This document shows, in pieces, positions 53,958 through 64,000 of a DNA stretch of 64,000 nucleotides (its first letter is position 1; every line of letters starts with the position of its first letter). The stretch spans positions 62,001 through 126,000 of the forward strand of contig JAMJFZ010001799.1 of NCBI GenBank assembly GCA_026225945.1, in the 5' to 3' direction. The stretch is from Cricetomys ansorgei (taxonomy: Eukaryota; Chordata; Mammalia; Rodentia; Nesomyidae). The notes beneath the pieces were generated by a model. It had not been told where the DNA came from. It ran no database searches and saw only the letters and a list, made by a program, of their open reading frames with translations. The translations under genes and the position numbers were made by a program.

Positions 53958-54394
53958 CCCAGCACTTTGCCTGAGTAGCAGAACTTTGATTGACAATCTC
54001 AGGCCTAATTCCTTCCCCTAACACCTGTTCTGCCTACAGCTACATACTGGTGAAGGAGCTTCTCCTAACCAGCCTCCAGATCCCCTCTAGAGGGTCAAAT
54101 ATTCCACACTGCTTTAGAGTCACCAAATCAGAAACTCTGGGGATGGAGCCCAGAGATCTGTCATTTACTAAGCCCTGACGTAACTCCAGTTCAAGCTAAA
54201 CTTTGTGAAACTGGTTTCTGAGATAGACAAGGGCTTTCACCAAGTGTGGGTCTAAGCGTCAGCTCTTCCATCTGGCAGCTTGAGGCAGGAGTAAGTTACC
54301 AGGCTGGCAGTGATCCAGGAAGATGCTAGGATGCTGCTCTCTCCTCACAGGGCTGCTCTGAGATGTGAAGGTCGTGGGTATCCTGGCCCTGCTG

Positions 54395-54482
54395 CGTCTT
54401 GTCTGTGCGGCTTCTGGCAAGTCAACTTGCCTCTCGCTCATTTTTCTCCCCTAAGAAATGGAATTGTAACATATATGTAGTG
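54395..54482 (-). repeat. MIR SINE fragment
   Basis: 'ggcttctggcaagtcaactt' and 'cctaagaaatggaattgtaa'. Confidence 0.6.
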
Positions 54483-54549
54483 CTGTGTGCCAGCTAAACA
54501 GTACATATATAGGAACAAATAAATAAATAGATATGTACACAAATGTACT

Positions 54550-54838
54550 TTTAAATTAATTAGTGTGCGTGTGTGTAGATGTCAGAGGAGACTTTCAGGC
54601 CTTGGTTCTCCCTTCCCATTTTGTTATGGCAGGCCTCGCTTGTTTCTGCTACTGTGCTGTGTACTCTAGAGCAGCTTGCCCCAGAGGTTCTAGGAGACTC
54701 CTTTCTCTGGCCCTCTAAGAGTGCTGGGATTACTGATGGATGCCACTGTATCTAGCTTTTTGTGGGTTCAGGGGATCAAACTCAGATCATCAGGCTTATA
54801 CTACTAACACTTCACCCATGGAGTCATCTTCCTGGCCT
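54550..54838 (-). repeat. B4 SINE
   Basis: 'gtgtgtgtagatgtcagagg', 'aagagtgctgggattactga' and 'ggttcaggggatcaaactca'. Confidence 0.75.
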
Positions 54839-54859
54839 GAATAGTCATGTTTTAAGTCT

Positions 54860-54955
54860 TCATTTTATGAGTAAAAGAAGATTAAAGGAGAGCAAGGTAG
54901 AATAGTGGGGACACAGCTGGTGCCCTGGGATTCGAATGCAGGCAGCTTGCTGTGA
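54860..54955 (+). repeat. MIR-like fragment
   Basis: 'cattttatgagtaaaagaag' and 'ctgggattcgaatgcaggca'. Confidence 0.45.
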
Positions 54956-55632
54956 GCAGGCTTTCATTAAAGCCACTGCTTGGCCAAGGAGTTCTCCAGT
55001 AAATGTATTCAAATGACAATAAAAAGGAGCTGCCTGGCAAGTGGGAGGCATTCCACAGGTTAAGTTCCTTCCTCTTGCTGGTAGCTTGGCTTCCTGGGAG
55101 TGAACTGCCTTCCTGGTAGTGCTGTCTGCCCTTCTGTGGTTAGCATCCAGGCATGCTAGGCTACACATCCCCGCTGCTAGGCTGTGATTTTTCTCTCTCC
55201 ATCTTACCTCCTTAACTGCTATTAGGGTGTTCCAAGCAAACCAGAGATTCAGCGGAGTGGAGAAAGGCCCAGAGAAGTATTTCCAAGGAAGCCATCACTC
55301 TTCTCTCCACCTCAGCATGCTTGTGACTCACGGGTGGCTTCTGATAAGACAGGGACCGTGCAGAACTGCAGACGGACTTGGTGGTGAAGTTGCCGGAAGC
55401 ATTCCTTAAACCCAGTTATCGAGACAGAGCGTCACACCATGAAAAATTCAAGGCTTGAGTCTGTTCTTGTTCCTGAATGAGGCATGGTCATGAGACTAAC
55501 TGTGAGCAGGACAGGATTTCTGAGAGCTTGTCTGACCCTGGCTGGAATGGCCTGAGGATCAGAGATCTAAGGTTTTGGTAAATATTGTGTTATGAGGGAA
55601 CGTTAAGCTCCTTTACATTTAATAAGACCTTC

Positions 55633-55950
55633 TGTGGGTTTTTCGTGGGTGCAGAGCGGCGACAGAGTTATTAGCCCAAGGAACTCAGACTCTGGGGAAA
55701 TGTCTCCATGGTGCGAGTCCGTTTATCGTGGAGGGAACTGGGTTTTTATGGTGAAAGTAGGGCAGTGTAGAAGGCAGAGGTCCAATAGCATGGTCTGTGT
55801 TTACTAGACACTTCAATCAGCCTATCTAAAGGTTGTTAATCAGAGAGGGAGGGGTAAAGATCAGTAAAGGTCCAATAGCCAATATTGGTGAACAATGTTG
55901 TTCACAGAGGAAGTGGATACTGCTCTGGCGCCCTTTTTGTCTGGTATACC
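55633..55950 (-). repeat. Probable LTR, ERV1-like
   Basis: On the minus strand a CCATAAAAACCC TATA-like box lies at about 55743-55754, followed by a GC-rich R-like part and an end in gaaaaacccaca (plus 'tgtgggtttttcgtgg'). CCAAT boxes ('ctattgga' complement) occur at 55782 and 55870. The other end is unclear. Confidence 0.5.
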
Positions 55951-56334
55951 AGGACCCGCCATTTAAAAGGGCCAAGCTCGTATGTGCTACGGGCCCAGGT
56001 ACTGGCCTAGCACAGGTGCTGGTGCCTACCTCTCTCTTCTGCCATTGGGATCCAGTAGCTACCAACAGCCTTCAAATCTCTTTCAACCTGATTTTGAAAA
56101 AAGAGAAAGAGATATTCAATTACCTGTATACGATGTCACACTTAAAAAAAAAAAAGTTACATCTTTTGAACTATGAATGGAAGCTGTCCTTCCTCTTCCT
56201 GCCCCTTACTACTTCAAATCTTGGTCCTCCTTCCCTGAAGCAAGCAAAGGTCTAGTGAACTAGCCTTTGTTCCACAGGCTTTTAATCTCCTTCCTGGGGT
56301 ATAATTCTCGCAATAACACTACAAACTAATTACT

Positions 56335-56405
56335 ATTTTCCAGAGTTTATAAGGAAAGCCGAGGCTCAGAGGGCTGACTGAGGTAATTGATCTTCCAGCA
56401 CTGAT
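56335..56405 (+). repeat. MIR-like fragment
   Basis: 'taaggaaagccgaggctcag' and 'gtaattgatcttccag'. Confidence 0.4.
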
Positions 56406-56909
56406 GGTGACCTTCCTTCTTTTCGTGTTTGAAGCCACTGTGCCTCACCCAGTCTTAGGAGGTCCCATTACTATCTGTAACCCACACCAATGGAGTAGAA
56501 ACTTTAGAGAGGTTCAAGAATACATCCCAACTTTCTCTAGGGACAAGTAAATGGCACAGCCCACGTTTGGACCCAGTCTGTTGGGTCTCAGAGCCCTTCT
56601 GCCTCCTCCTACTATTCAAACCCAGTCCTGGCATCTGTTCACCTGGTGAACAGAATGACCCCTTAGCTGGGGGTCAAGCTTCTGAAGACAGAATGTGTTG
56701 TCTCAGGACTGCATCTTCCTTATGTTCAGAACAGCTCCTATCATGGTGAATATTAGAGAATGAAGGGAGGGTGCGGGTCCCTCAAGTGCTCCTACTGGAC
56801 ACAGTCTGAGTCCTTGGAGGAGAAGACACGGAGTCTTTTGATGTGATGAATGGTCCTGAGACTCAGAAGGTGGGCTGTAAGGAGTTATAATGAACTCATT
56901 TGTGATATT

Positions 56910-57440
56910 CAGCTTTCCATCATTATAACAAAATGCGTGAGACGATTTACAGAGGGAAAAGACTTTTTTAGACATTTCTTTTACATTTATTATGCATGGG
57001 TGTGCAGGCACATGTGAAAACCAGAGGATAAACTTGGAGAGTCAGCTCTCCCCTTCCATCATGCAGGCTCCAGGGACTGAACTCAGGCCATCTGGTTTGG
57101 GAGCAAGTGTCCTTACCCTTTGAACCATCTCTCTGGGCTGGAGGAAGGTTTGTTTTGACTTTAGTGCTTGGTAGGTCTGACCCATTGCTTTGGGCCAGAG
57201 TGAGGCAGCATATCATTGAGGGATCACATGGCAAAGCAAAAACAGTTTATCTTGTGGCCAGGAAAGAGAAAGCGGAAGGGGATATGGTCCCACAATAACC
57301 TCTGAGACTATATTCCCAGTGGCCTTAAGACCCTTCGCTGCACCATACCTCTTAGAGGTGCTACCATCCCCCAAACAGCAGCATCTCTGGAACCAAGCCT
57401 TTGTCAAATGGGCTTCTGTGAGACATTCAAGATCCATCTG
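56910..57440 (-). repeat. MaLR-type LTR split by a B3 SINE
   Basis: 'atcattataacaaaatgcgt' at 56921 and, after the B3, 'ggccttaagacccttcgct', 'catacctcttagaggtgcta' and 'aaccaagcctttgtcaaatg'. These are successive pieces of one old LTR. Confidence 0.6.
56980..57142 (-). repeat. B3 SINE inside the MaLR LTR
   Basis: 'cacatgtgaaaaccagagga', 'ctccagggactgaactcagg' and 'tgaaccatctctctgggct'. Confidence 0.82.
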
Positions 57441-57804
57441 CTCACTGGCCCCCAGACTTCTAATGAAGAGCAGAAAGGTATCATACACTGCCAAGGAGTA
57501 ATGGAAGCCAAAACCAAATGCTTAAACATTTCCAAATTTTCAGGGAGTCTTCAAATTTAAACAGCTAGAAATCAACTCAGGGGCCCTGGACTGGCCAAGA
57601 CAGCCCCTCCCCCCATGGCCATAAGTGACTCATGGCTGCAGCAACCAGCTGGTGAGCACTTAAAATTAGTCATCCTAAATGCGCCCAAGCAGCTGATAAT
57701 GACTTCTCACATCAAGAGTGCTTTGTTTATGGAGTTCTCCCTCTCCTCTCACCTTCATCCTCCCAGTAGCCTGGTCCACACTCAGGGCAGGTGGGACCAG
57801 CGCC

Positions 57805-57908
57805 TGCATAGGTGAGGAAATGATAGGGAGGTTAAGTCATTTGCCCTACACACTCAGTTCATAATGGCGCTCTTGTCTCCATCAGAACATCTGCTCTGTC
57901 CACATTGC
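57805..57908 (+). repeat. MIR SINE fragment
   Basis: 'aggtgaggaaatgataggga' and 'aagtcatttgccctacaca'. Confidence 0.6.
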
Positions 57909-58071
57909 ATTTAACCAGCAAGTTCTGGGGATGAGAGCAACAGATGGATTTCTTTCTCTTGGTTTTCTTGAAACATGGGTCGTGTACTTTACCAGTTAGT
58001 CAAAGCCAGCCACTTGTGAGAGAATGCAGTAGAGGAGGTTGTGAGGGCTCAGAACTGAAAAAAAATTTTTT

Positions 58072-58294
58072 TATTTTAAAAATTATTTATTTTGATGTGT
58101 ATGGGTGTTTTACTTTCATGTGTAATGTACCATGTGCATGCCTGGTGCCCAAAGAGGCCAGAAGAGGGCACTGGATCCCCTGGGACTGGAATTACAGACA
58201 GTTGGGAGCTGTGGCATGGTTGCTGGGAAGTCAGCCTGGGTCTTCAGGAAGAGCAGCCACTGCCCTTAACAATGGAACCATCTCTCCAGCCCCT
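58072..58294 (-). repeat. B3 SINE
   Basis: 'ggtgcccaaagaggccagaa', 'ctgggactggaattacagac' and 'ggaaccatctctccagcccc'. Confidence 0.92.
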
Positions 58295-58309
58295 ATTGGT
58301 TTTGTTTCT

Positions 58310-58490
58310 TAAGGTTTATTTACTTAAAAAATGATGACATTTACTGATTTTATGCATATGTACGTTGTGGCACATGTGTGGAGGGCAGAGGACGATTTTG
58401 GGGAGTGGTTCTCTCCTTCTACTCTGAGCGCAGGTGATCAATCAGACTTTGTGACAAGCACCTTTTCATCGTGAGCCATCTCGCTAGCCC
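58310..58490 (-). repeat. B3-type SINE, older
   Basis: 'gtggagggcagaggacgatt', 'ttctctccttctactctgag' and 'gagccatctcgctagccc'. Confidence 0.78.
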
Positions 58491-58784
58491 TGGCAGAAGC
58501 AGTTTTAAAGTCCTTTTCTTTTTTAGGGGGCATGGAGGGCTGTAAAGCAACACTATAGGTCAAATCCAAGGCCCTGGGCATGCTGAGCAAGCGTTGTCCC
58601 AGTTTTAAGGAAAGATGTCTGGAAGGCTATGACAGTGCTCCCCATTCTCCATAAGCTGACTGTCTTCTCACTTGGCCACACTGTCTAAATGGCTCCTTAC
58701 CCCATTGCCACCATCCCATTGTTCCTCACAGCATCTGCCACCACTTCTGTTTGTTTACTGCTTGTCTGCATGCAGAAGGTAAAA

Positions 58785-58885
58785 ATCCTACCAGGGCAGG
58801 GCCTTGTCTGCTTTTATACTCTGAAACCCTAACAGGTAGAACAGTGCCTGCCAAAAATTGCTGTTTGTTGAATGAGTGACACAGG
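58785..58885 (+). repeat. L2 LINE 3' end
   Basis: 'ccagggcagggccttgtctg', 'acagtgcctgccaaaaattg' and 'gtttgttgaatgagtga' follow the L2 3' consensus order closely. Confidence 0.85.
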
Positions 58886-59461
58886 AAAGAAAGGGCGTAC
58901 TTGAGTTATGGAATGACACAAAATTTGGCGTGATCTGGACGGCTAAAAAGTTTACTGGGAAGTTCAGTAGAGGGATCTCCTGGACTGGCTTCCTCATACC
59001 AAGTCCTGGCTGAGTCACTGACTGGCTTATGGGCAAAGCTTCCCTGCCCATCTGCTTATACCCTGGTGAGGTGACTTTAGGAACCCATGTCTATGCAGCA
59101 GGCATGGGTCACTGTATGGCACCCACCACCTCTGTATTACGCCAACTGCAAGCAGAGCTGGGGGCTGGTCCTGTACACTACTGTATCTGCAGAACTAAGC
59201 ACTGCAGAAGGAAGCAGTGAATGAGTATGTAAGAGGAAACCCAGGGCTCTTAATCCCCTCCAAAGTCATTTAAAAAGAAATCGGGACCTGCTGGAGCCCC
59301 AGTACCCTGGCAATGAAGTTGAAGTCTGTCAACAAGGTTCCAGACTCCCCAGTGGGGAACTTCGGCTTACCAGCCATTCTGCCCTGTCCTCCCCTTTGCT
59401 GTAATGGCGACAAAAGTCTTTCATTATGTCTGCATGGCCTAGTAATACCTTAGCTGGCCGG

Positions 59462-60150
59462 TGTTAGCTGAGAAGGGGAAGCGGCCATTTTTTACTCAAA
59501 AGTAATTGTCTTTGTAAAATATCTTGCAGGCTTCTAAGTCCTGGCATGCGTAAAGCTACCCATTCATATTGATAGTAACAGATAGAAGCAAAGGGGGCCT
59601 AGATAGAGAAAAAATAAATATGCACCAAACAGCTAAAAACTATAAAATAAAAACCTTCTTTGCCTACATGGCACTCTGCTCTGGGGCAGATGGAGATCTT
59701 ATTCAGCTAACAGTGTTAAGTCAAATGTTCTTTCTTAGCAAACAAGATAAGTCGCAGGAGGAAGGACTCCCAACCCCCATCCTGGGCGTGACTGCATCTA
59801 CATATGAAACCTGTGAAGGCCTGAGCAACATCTGCATATCAAAAAACTATTTGGCTTTTTAAACCTCTTCCCAGAGCAATTTTCTCTCTTTCTGGTGTGG
59901 CCCTTTCCCTGGTAATGTATATTGTCAGTCTCTCCCTCCTTCTCTTCTTGGTGTGGTTTTTCCACTGACAAGGCGCATTGCATTGTCAGTCTCTCCCTCT
60001 TGCCCCTCTCTTTTCTTAACATGTACACTGTTAATTCCCTATTAAAAACGCTCCTGCGTTTTACTTCTAAAGTGTGTTCCACGTGTCATGTTAAAGCGCG
60101 ATCATGCGTGTCATTTCCTCGGGTCCCATAAAAGAACTAACTACCCTGTT
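59462..60150 (+). repeat. Possible old LTR
   Basis: Starts TGTTAGCTGAGAAGGGGAAG with 'gcggccatttttta', and has a CTATTAAAAACG TATA-like box near 60041 before a CpG-richer stretch (60050-60120), the order expected of U3 then R. The right end and duplication are not found. A 98-bp imperfect direct repeat with 'ttgtcagtctctccctc' lies at 59920 and 59983. Confidence 0.4.
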
Positions 60151-60984
60151 CGTTTGTCATTCTTCATTTTTCCTACGCTCGTACTCCCTCCTATGTAGAG
60201 TTTCTGTGAACCCATTTGTGGGAAAGGCTGGTTCCTTCCACAGGGACCGCTGCACAGACCCTCTGCATTCAACATGAACCAAGCCTCAGGCGAAAAGGCA
60301 CTTAAGCAGTTGGATCCCTTCTCCAGGGAAGGAAGAAGGACAAACCTAGGCTCCAGATCCAGTTCCATGCCATGTTTTAGAAGTCGTGTTTAAGTCTGCC
60401 TTCATCCTCATCCCTTCCGCTCCAGCATAAGCAAAATTATAACCCTGCACACTGACCTGCATGCCATTATCATATTCCGGGAGCTCCTGCCTTGAGGGAC
60501 TTCGTCCCTGGGACCGCTGACTGTGAATGACAAATCCAAAGTCAGGGTTGCAGAATCAGCCAGACCTTTCTTGTGCAGCAAAGGAAGCAGAGAATGAAAG
60601 ATTCTGAAAATAAAGGTAAGGGGCTGACAGCAGAGGGGAAGCTAAAAGATACTTGGGAAGATGTTACAACATGGATGTGTTTAGTTTGTGCTGATTAGTT
60701 TGATGGCTGATTTGATTACTGGGGTATTTCGGAATTTTAGTTATGTAATATATGCCCTTGGATTAATGACTGTTTTCTAAATACCATGTTATTCGGTTTT
60801 CCATGTTTTGCAATACTAAACATACGTATTTTTTGTATTCTTTATTTAGTCTGGCGCTAAGTACATACTTCACTTTTTTAAAAAATCGCTTCCAGAATTT
60901 TGATACTTTTATTTTAGGGTTGTTTATAATTGTTAATCATTAAAATGTAGGGCTTCAGCCAATTATTGGAATAGCTGGAAGTTG

Positions 60985-61131
60985 GGACTTAAACAGTTAG
61001 TTCTTGGAAGCAGGGAGTTCTGGAAAGTACTCAATAACTGTTTACCTTGTATTGGGGATATAGAAAGCCTAAGTTCCTGTTAAGAGTTTAGGATTAATGC
61101 CCAGGGCTGGGGTTTCTGGCCTCCCCAACAA
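60985..61131 (-). repeat. ERV1-like LTR fragment, kin of 36845-37425
   Basis: 'gggagttctggaaagtactc', 'aagcctaagttcctgttaag' and 'ggattaatgcccagggc' are shared almost base for base with 37318-37410. Only the first ~145 bp of U3 is present; it ends cleanly at CCCCAACA (61131). Confidence 0.82.
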
Positions 61132-61169
61132 GGAGTCTGGAGGATTCCAGGGTTCAAGGCCAAGGCCCT

Positions 61170-61480
61170 AGCAAATTTCTGCCGCAGCCAGGGGGAGGAG
61201 CAACAGCCCCCGGGCTCGCTTCAGAGCACAGGTGGTCCAGGGTCGGGCTTCCTTAGCATCCTCGGTCCACCAGGTCCTGGCGCCATCGGAGGGGCCGCGT
61301 GCTAGGAGACAGGCAGCCATCGCCGCAGCCCCGCTCGCGTAGGGGTTCAGCAGCAGCTCAGTGTGCCTGCATCCCGGGCTCGCTTTGCCCTTGGCGGGGT
61401 GGGTGCGCAGGTGCAGACCGGTGCCAGGCAACCACTCTCCCCAACCCCTGCCTGCTGCCTGTGTGCAGGGTGTCTGCTGT
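61170..61480. other. GC-rich patch with moderate CpG
   Basis: Several CpGs ('cgccgcagccccgctcgcgt', 61319-61338) in about 300 bp, less dense than the 49-kb island. A minus frame starting at about 61320 reads MAACLLARGPSDGARTWW and on to a stop at 61168. It has no recognised domain. It could be a weak or decaying promoter or an old GC-rich retrocopy. Confidence 0.4.
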
Positions 61481-61679
61481 GGCCTTCCCCTCAGGAGTCT
61501 GCCCTCTGGCTTGTTAAAAGTGATGGCAGTGTGTACGCACACGCACATATGCGCAAACACCCGAGCAAAGAGAGATAAGAGTCGGATAAGATGGGATGGA
61601 TGGTCGGGGCGAGGCTGGGTTTCAGGGCATCCCAAATGGAGCCAGGCTTCTCTAATGCGGCTTTAAAAGGGACGGGGTG

Positions 61680-62790
61680 GGGCCTGGGGAAGTTGGACCC
61701 TTCCCATTCAGGCACAGATCCAGATCCATGTGGTTTTGATGTTTAAATTTTAATTAAGCAGTCCCAGGGAGCAAGAGCTGTGGAGGCCTGGGGGGGGGGA
61801 AGAGGAGAGAGGACAGTTCACTCCTGTTTCCTACCCAGCAGCCACTCTTGGAAAATAATTGCTGTGTTATCAAAGTATTCAAGATCAGCAGCACCAAAAG
61901 AGGCCTTTCCCTGGCTGTTTGCAGTGGCTAGAGAAAGGGTTAATGGAGAAAGACGGGAAAATTGCCTATTTGTCAAGTCATGCTAGGCCATGAACATGAC
62001 TTAAAAGCGATTAAACTGTCTGAATCGGAGGCTGAGGCCCAGTTCAGGATTCGCTGATATTTGGAACAGAAACGCTACCCTACCTCAGAGTGTCAGCATG
62101 TTGTCGGCTTCAGGTCTCTTGTCCTTTCTGATGGAAGCTGGTATCTGGAATTTTTCTATTAGTTTGTTTTGCAAAGAGCATTGGGCCAGCAATCCAGATA
62201 GGCAGGTCCTGACTTGTTCAGCCATCTCTCATTAGAGACTGGGGACAAGACTCTTGGTTTCCTTGAGTCTAGGTTGTTTTTATCTCTCAAGTGGAAAGAC
62301 TTTAAATGACATTAATGTTTATTGAGTTGTGGGGGACCGGGTGGATTGTGAGTAGCCTTTTAGATAGGCACAATAGAATAAATTTACTTAAAAACTAAGA
62401 AACCTGCATGTATGGAACTAACTTATTTTTCTGAAGCTTCTGTTTTCAGATATTTATGTTTGTATGTGGGCTGTATTCTGTCATCAGGTCTATGTTCTTT
62501 GAGTTCTAAATAAAGCACACTGAAGAGTGATGAAACAAGCCATAACTACTAATTTTATTTTCAAAGGGCCCGTGACATGCAACTGTATTGCACGTGTATG
62601 CATCTATCTAGAGAGAAAGATGAAGTCGGCAACTTCCCTCTGATTTGCACAGGTGTCTAAGACCCCAAGCAGGTCCTGGGATGATGTATTTCTAGGGTCC
62701 CTGAGGGTCCTTCAGGACAGGTTCTAGGTTGGGAGATGAGTCTGTGTTAAGGAGTGGATCTGAGTGTGTGTGAAGGTTGGTGTATACACG
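61680..62790. other. Spacer, no gene seen
   Basis: Contains a G9 run at about 61790-61799 and weak MIR-like text at 62220-62300. Confidence 0.45.
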
Positions 62791-62802
62791 TGTGTGCGTG
62801 TG

Positions 62803-62805
<3 letters not shown>

Positions 62806-62837
<32 letters not shown>
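62806..62837 (+). repeat. (CA)n microsatellite
   Basis: About 15 CA units following a TG-rich stretch, so a short TG/CA palindromic pair is possible. Confidence 0.95.
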
Positions 62838-62838
<1 letters not shown>

Positions 62839-63571
62839 CACCAAAGTAAATAATAACAAAAACATGAAAAAATAAATTTGCCTACATCATTAATTAGAAC
62901 TAATTTACCTTGTATAAAAAGGAAAATGTGACCCCCAGAAAATAATGGTTTTTGACTAATTTTCTTGTTTGCTTGAAAAATAGTCATGTTAAAGTCTGTG
63001 AATTCATCAGTGAGGTCTTAAAAGCAGAGATATGAAAGAACAAGGGAGGAGAATTTGAAAAAAAAGCGGAAATGTTTTTGTACATAAAAGGCAGAGAATA
63101 TATTTCTCCTCTAATGTTTCAGAATTCGAGGGATTTTTATTCAATATTAACAACCATGACATTCTATGAGCAAATGAGGCTGTGCCTAGTATTTGAATAT
63201 GCTGAGACTAGGATTGGAGCACTGCCTGTGACCTAGATGTTTTCACTAGAAGATATTGCAAAATCAGACTGGGAGTCGGACAAGATCAGACCAGGCTTTA
63301 AAGCCTCACATACTAAATATGTTTTTTGTTCTTTATTTAAAAAAAGTATAAAGAAATGTTAATTTTCGTTTCCCTTAGCCATCATAACTCCTTTGGTATC
63401 TTCTGAGAAAACACACATTCTTTCAAGGGCTTTTGTCTGGTTGGGCTGGTGAAATTTTTGTAGGAAGGACCTGTAAATATTATGTGATTTATCAGGGGAC
63501 TAGGAAATGTGTTAAGACAGATTAGAAATGCTAGTATATAACTATAATTGAAATTGAGCTGAGCAGAAAGT

Positions 63572-63917
63572 ACCCTATGTTGTAGGAGTTTATTTTTAGT
63601 TATATATAAAATAATTATCTTATGCACTGTTGGGTGAAGGTCTCCCTAGGTTTTGGCATTTTATATTGTTTGCATGTGTTGAATTTATGTGGGGGATGTT
63701 TGATTGTTAATGATCTGCATGTGCTATCAGTAGAATACCTGAGGAGTTCTGTATCAATTAAAACACCTTAGCTGGGAAGCTCAGGGTTCCACTGACCAGT
63801 ATGTTGCTGGCCAGGATGGTGGTTCCCTCTGCCGAGGTCTGGCAGGGATTCCACCAACGAATATGCCTCCTTGTCTCCTTGATGAGCCACCACAGCAGCC
63901 TAACTACTACAACCCTA
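63572..63917 (-). mobile_element. Solo LTR with perfect 6-bp target duplication
   Basis: LTR 63578-63911 (334 bp); here the plus strand shows the complement used on the minus strand elsewhere, TGTTGTAGGAGTTTA...AACTACTACA, so transcription of this copy would run left to right. Flanks acccta at 63572-63577 and 63912-63917 are identical. AATTAAAACACC near 63755 is the poly(A) signal region. Strand is given as minus relative to the coordinates used for the 7.5-kb LTR reading; functional sense is plus. Confidence 0.9.
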
Positions 63918-63934
63918 TTTTTCTTTTTCTTTCA

Positions 63935-64000
63935 CTTTTGGGACAAGATCTTGCTATGTCTACAGCTCACACTGACCTTGAACTCGGATCATCCCTGGCT
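63935..64000 (-). repeat. B1-type SINE, cut by window end
   Basis: 'gggacaagatcttgctatgt' and 'actgaccttgaactcggatc'. Confidence 0.7.

Noticed and set aside
1..64000. tRNA or other small RNA genes
   Set aside because: A- and B-box-like motifs found are all inside B2, B3, B4 or ID SINEs; no cloverleaf, U6, 7SK or snoRNA box pattern was recognised.

Overview
This window is mammalian nuclear DNA from a muroid rodent. The evidence is repeat content: B1, B2, B3 and B4 SINEs in both orientations, an ID-type element, the rodent hAT element URR1, rodent MaLR-type (MT/ORR1) LTRs, and long (CA)n, (TA)n and (CT)n tracts. Older mammalian MIR and L2 fragments lie between them. I cannot fix the genus. ID copies are scarce, which argues weakly against rat, and the ERVK-like LTRs may point to a cricetid-type genome, but this is inference. 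No bacterial-style gene organisation exists here and most open frames are accidental.

Layout. 1-7.5 kb: SINE-rich spacer with a MaLR LTR and a (CCAT)n tract. 7.5-9.5 kb: a compact ERVK-like provirus on the minus strand (two LTRs, tRNA-Lys-type primer site, polypurine tract, non-coding interior) that splits an older SINE. 10.4-16.1 kb: two exon-like islands on the plus strand, an adenylate kinase 4-type exon relic at 10.58 kb and a 76-nt exon candidate of unknown gene at 15.96 kb. 16-29 kb: SINEs, a 439-bp solo LTR with perfect target-site duplication (22.7 kb), URR1, and a 41-bp minisatellite (26.8 kb). 29.8-32.0 kb: a decayed processed copy of PPIG (SR-rich cyclophilin G) carrying a CA expansion and an inserted LTR. 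32-38.5 kb: two tandem MaLR LTRs, a minisatellite grown out of a B1 end, a solo LTR inside a B3 SINE, an ERV1-like LTR with TATA box and poly(A) signal, and URR1. 38.5-48.4 kb: B3/B4 SINEs, another solo LTR of the 7.5-kb family, an L1 fragment and microsatellites.

At 48.9-49.6 kb is the only strong CpG island, almost surely a promoter; nearby sequence back to 48.4 kb is largely repeat-free. A possible first coding exon starts at 49275 on the plus strand, but I cannot name the gene. From 50 to 64 kb there are old repeats, LTR-like segments, a smaller GC-rich patch at 61.2-61.5 kb and a third solo LTR at the end.

No complete protein-coding gene can be demonstrated. The window is best read as intergenic or intronic DNA with one promoter island, a few exon candidates, one processed pseudogene, and a well-preserved record of nested retroelement insertion. 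I found no convincing sign of a new functional system.
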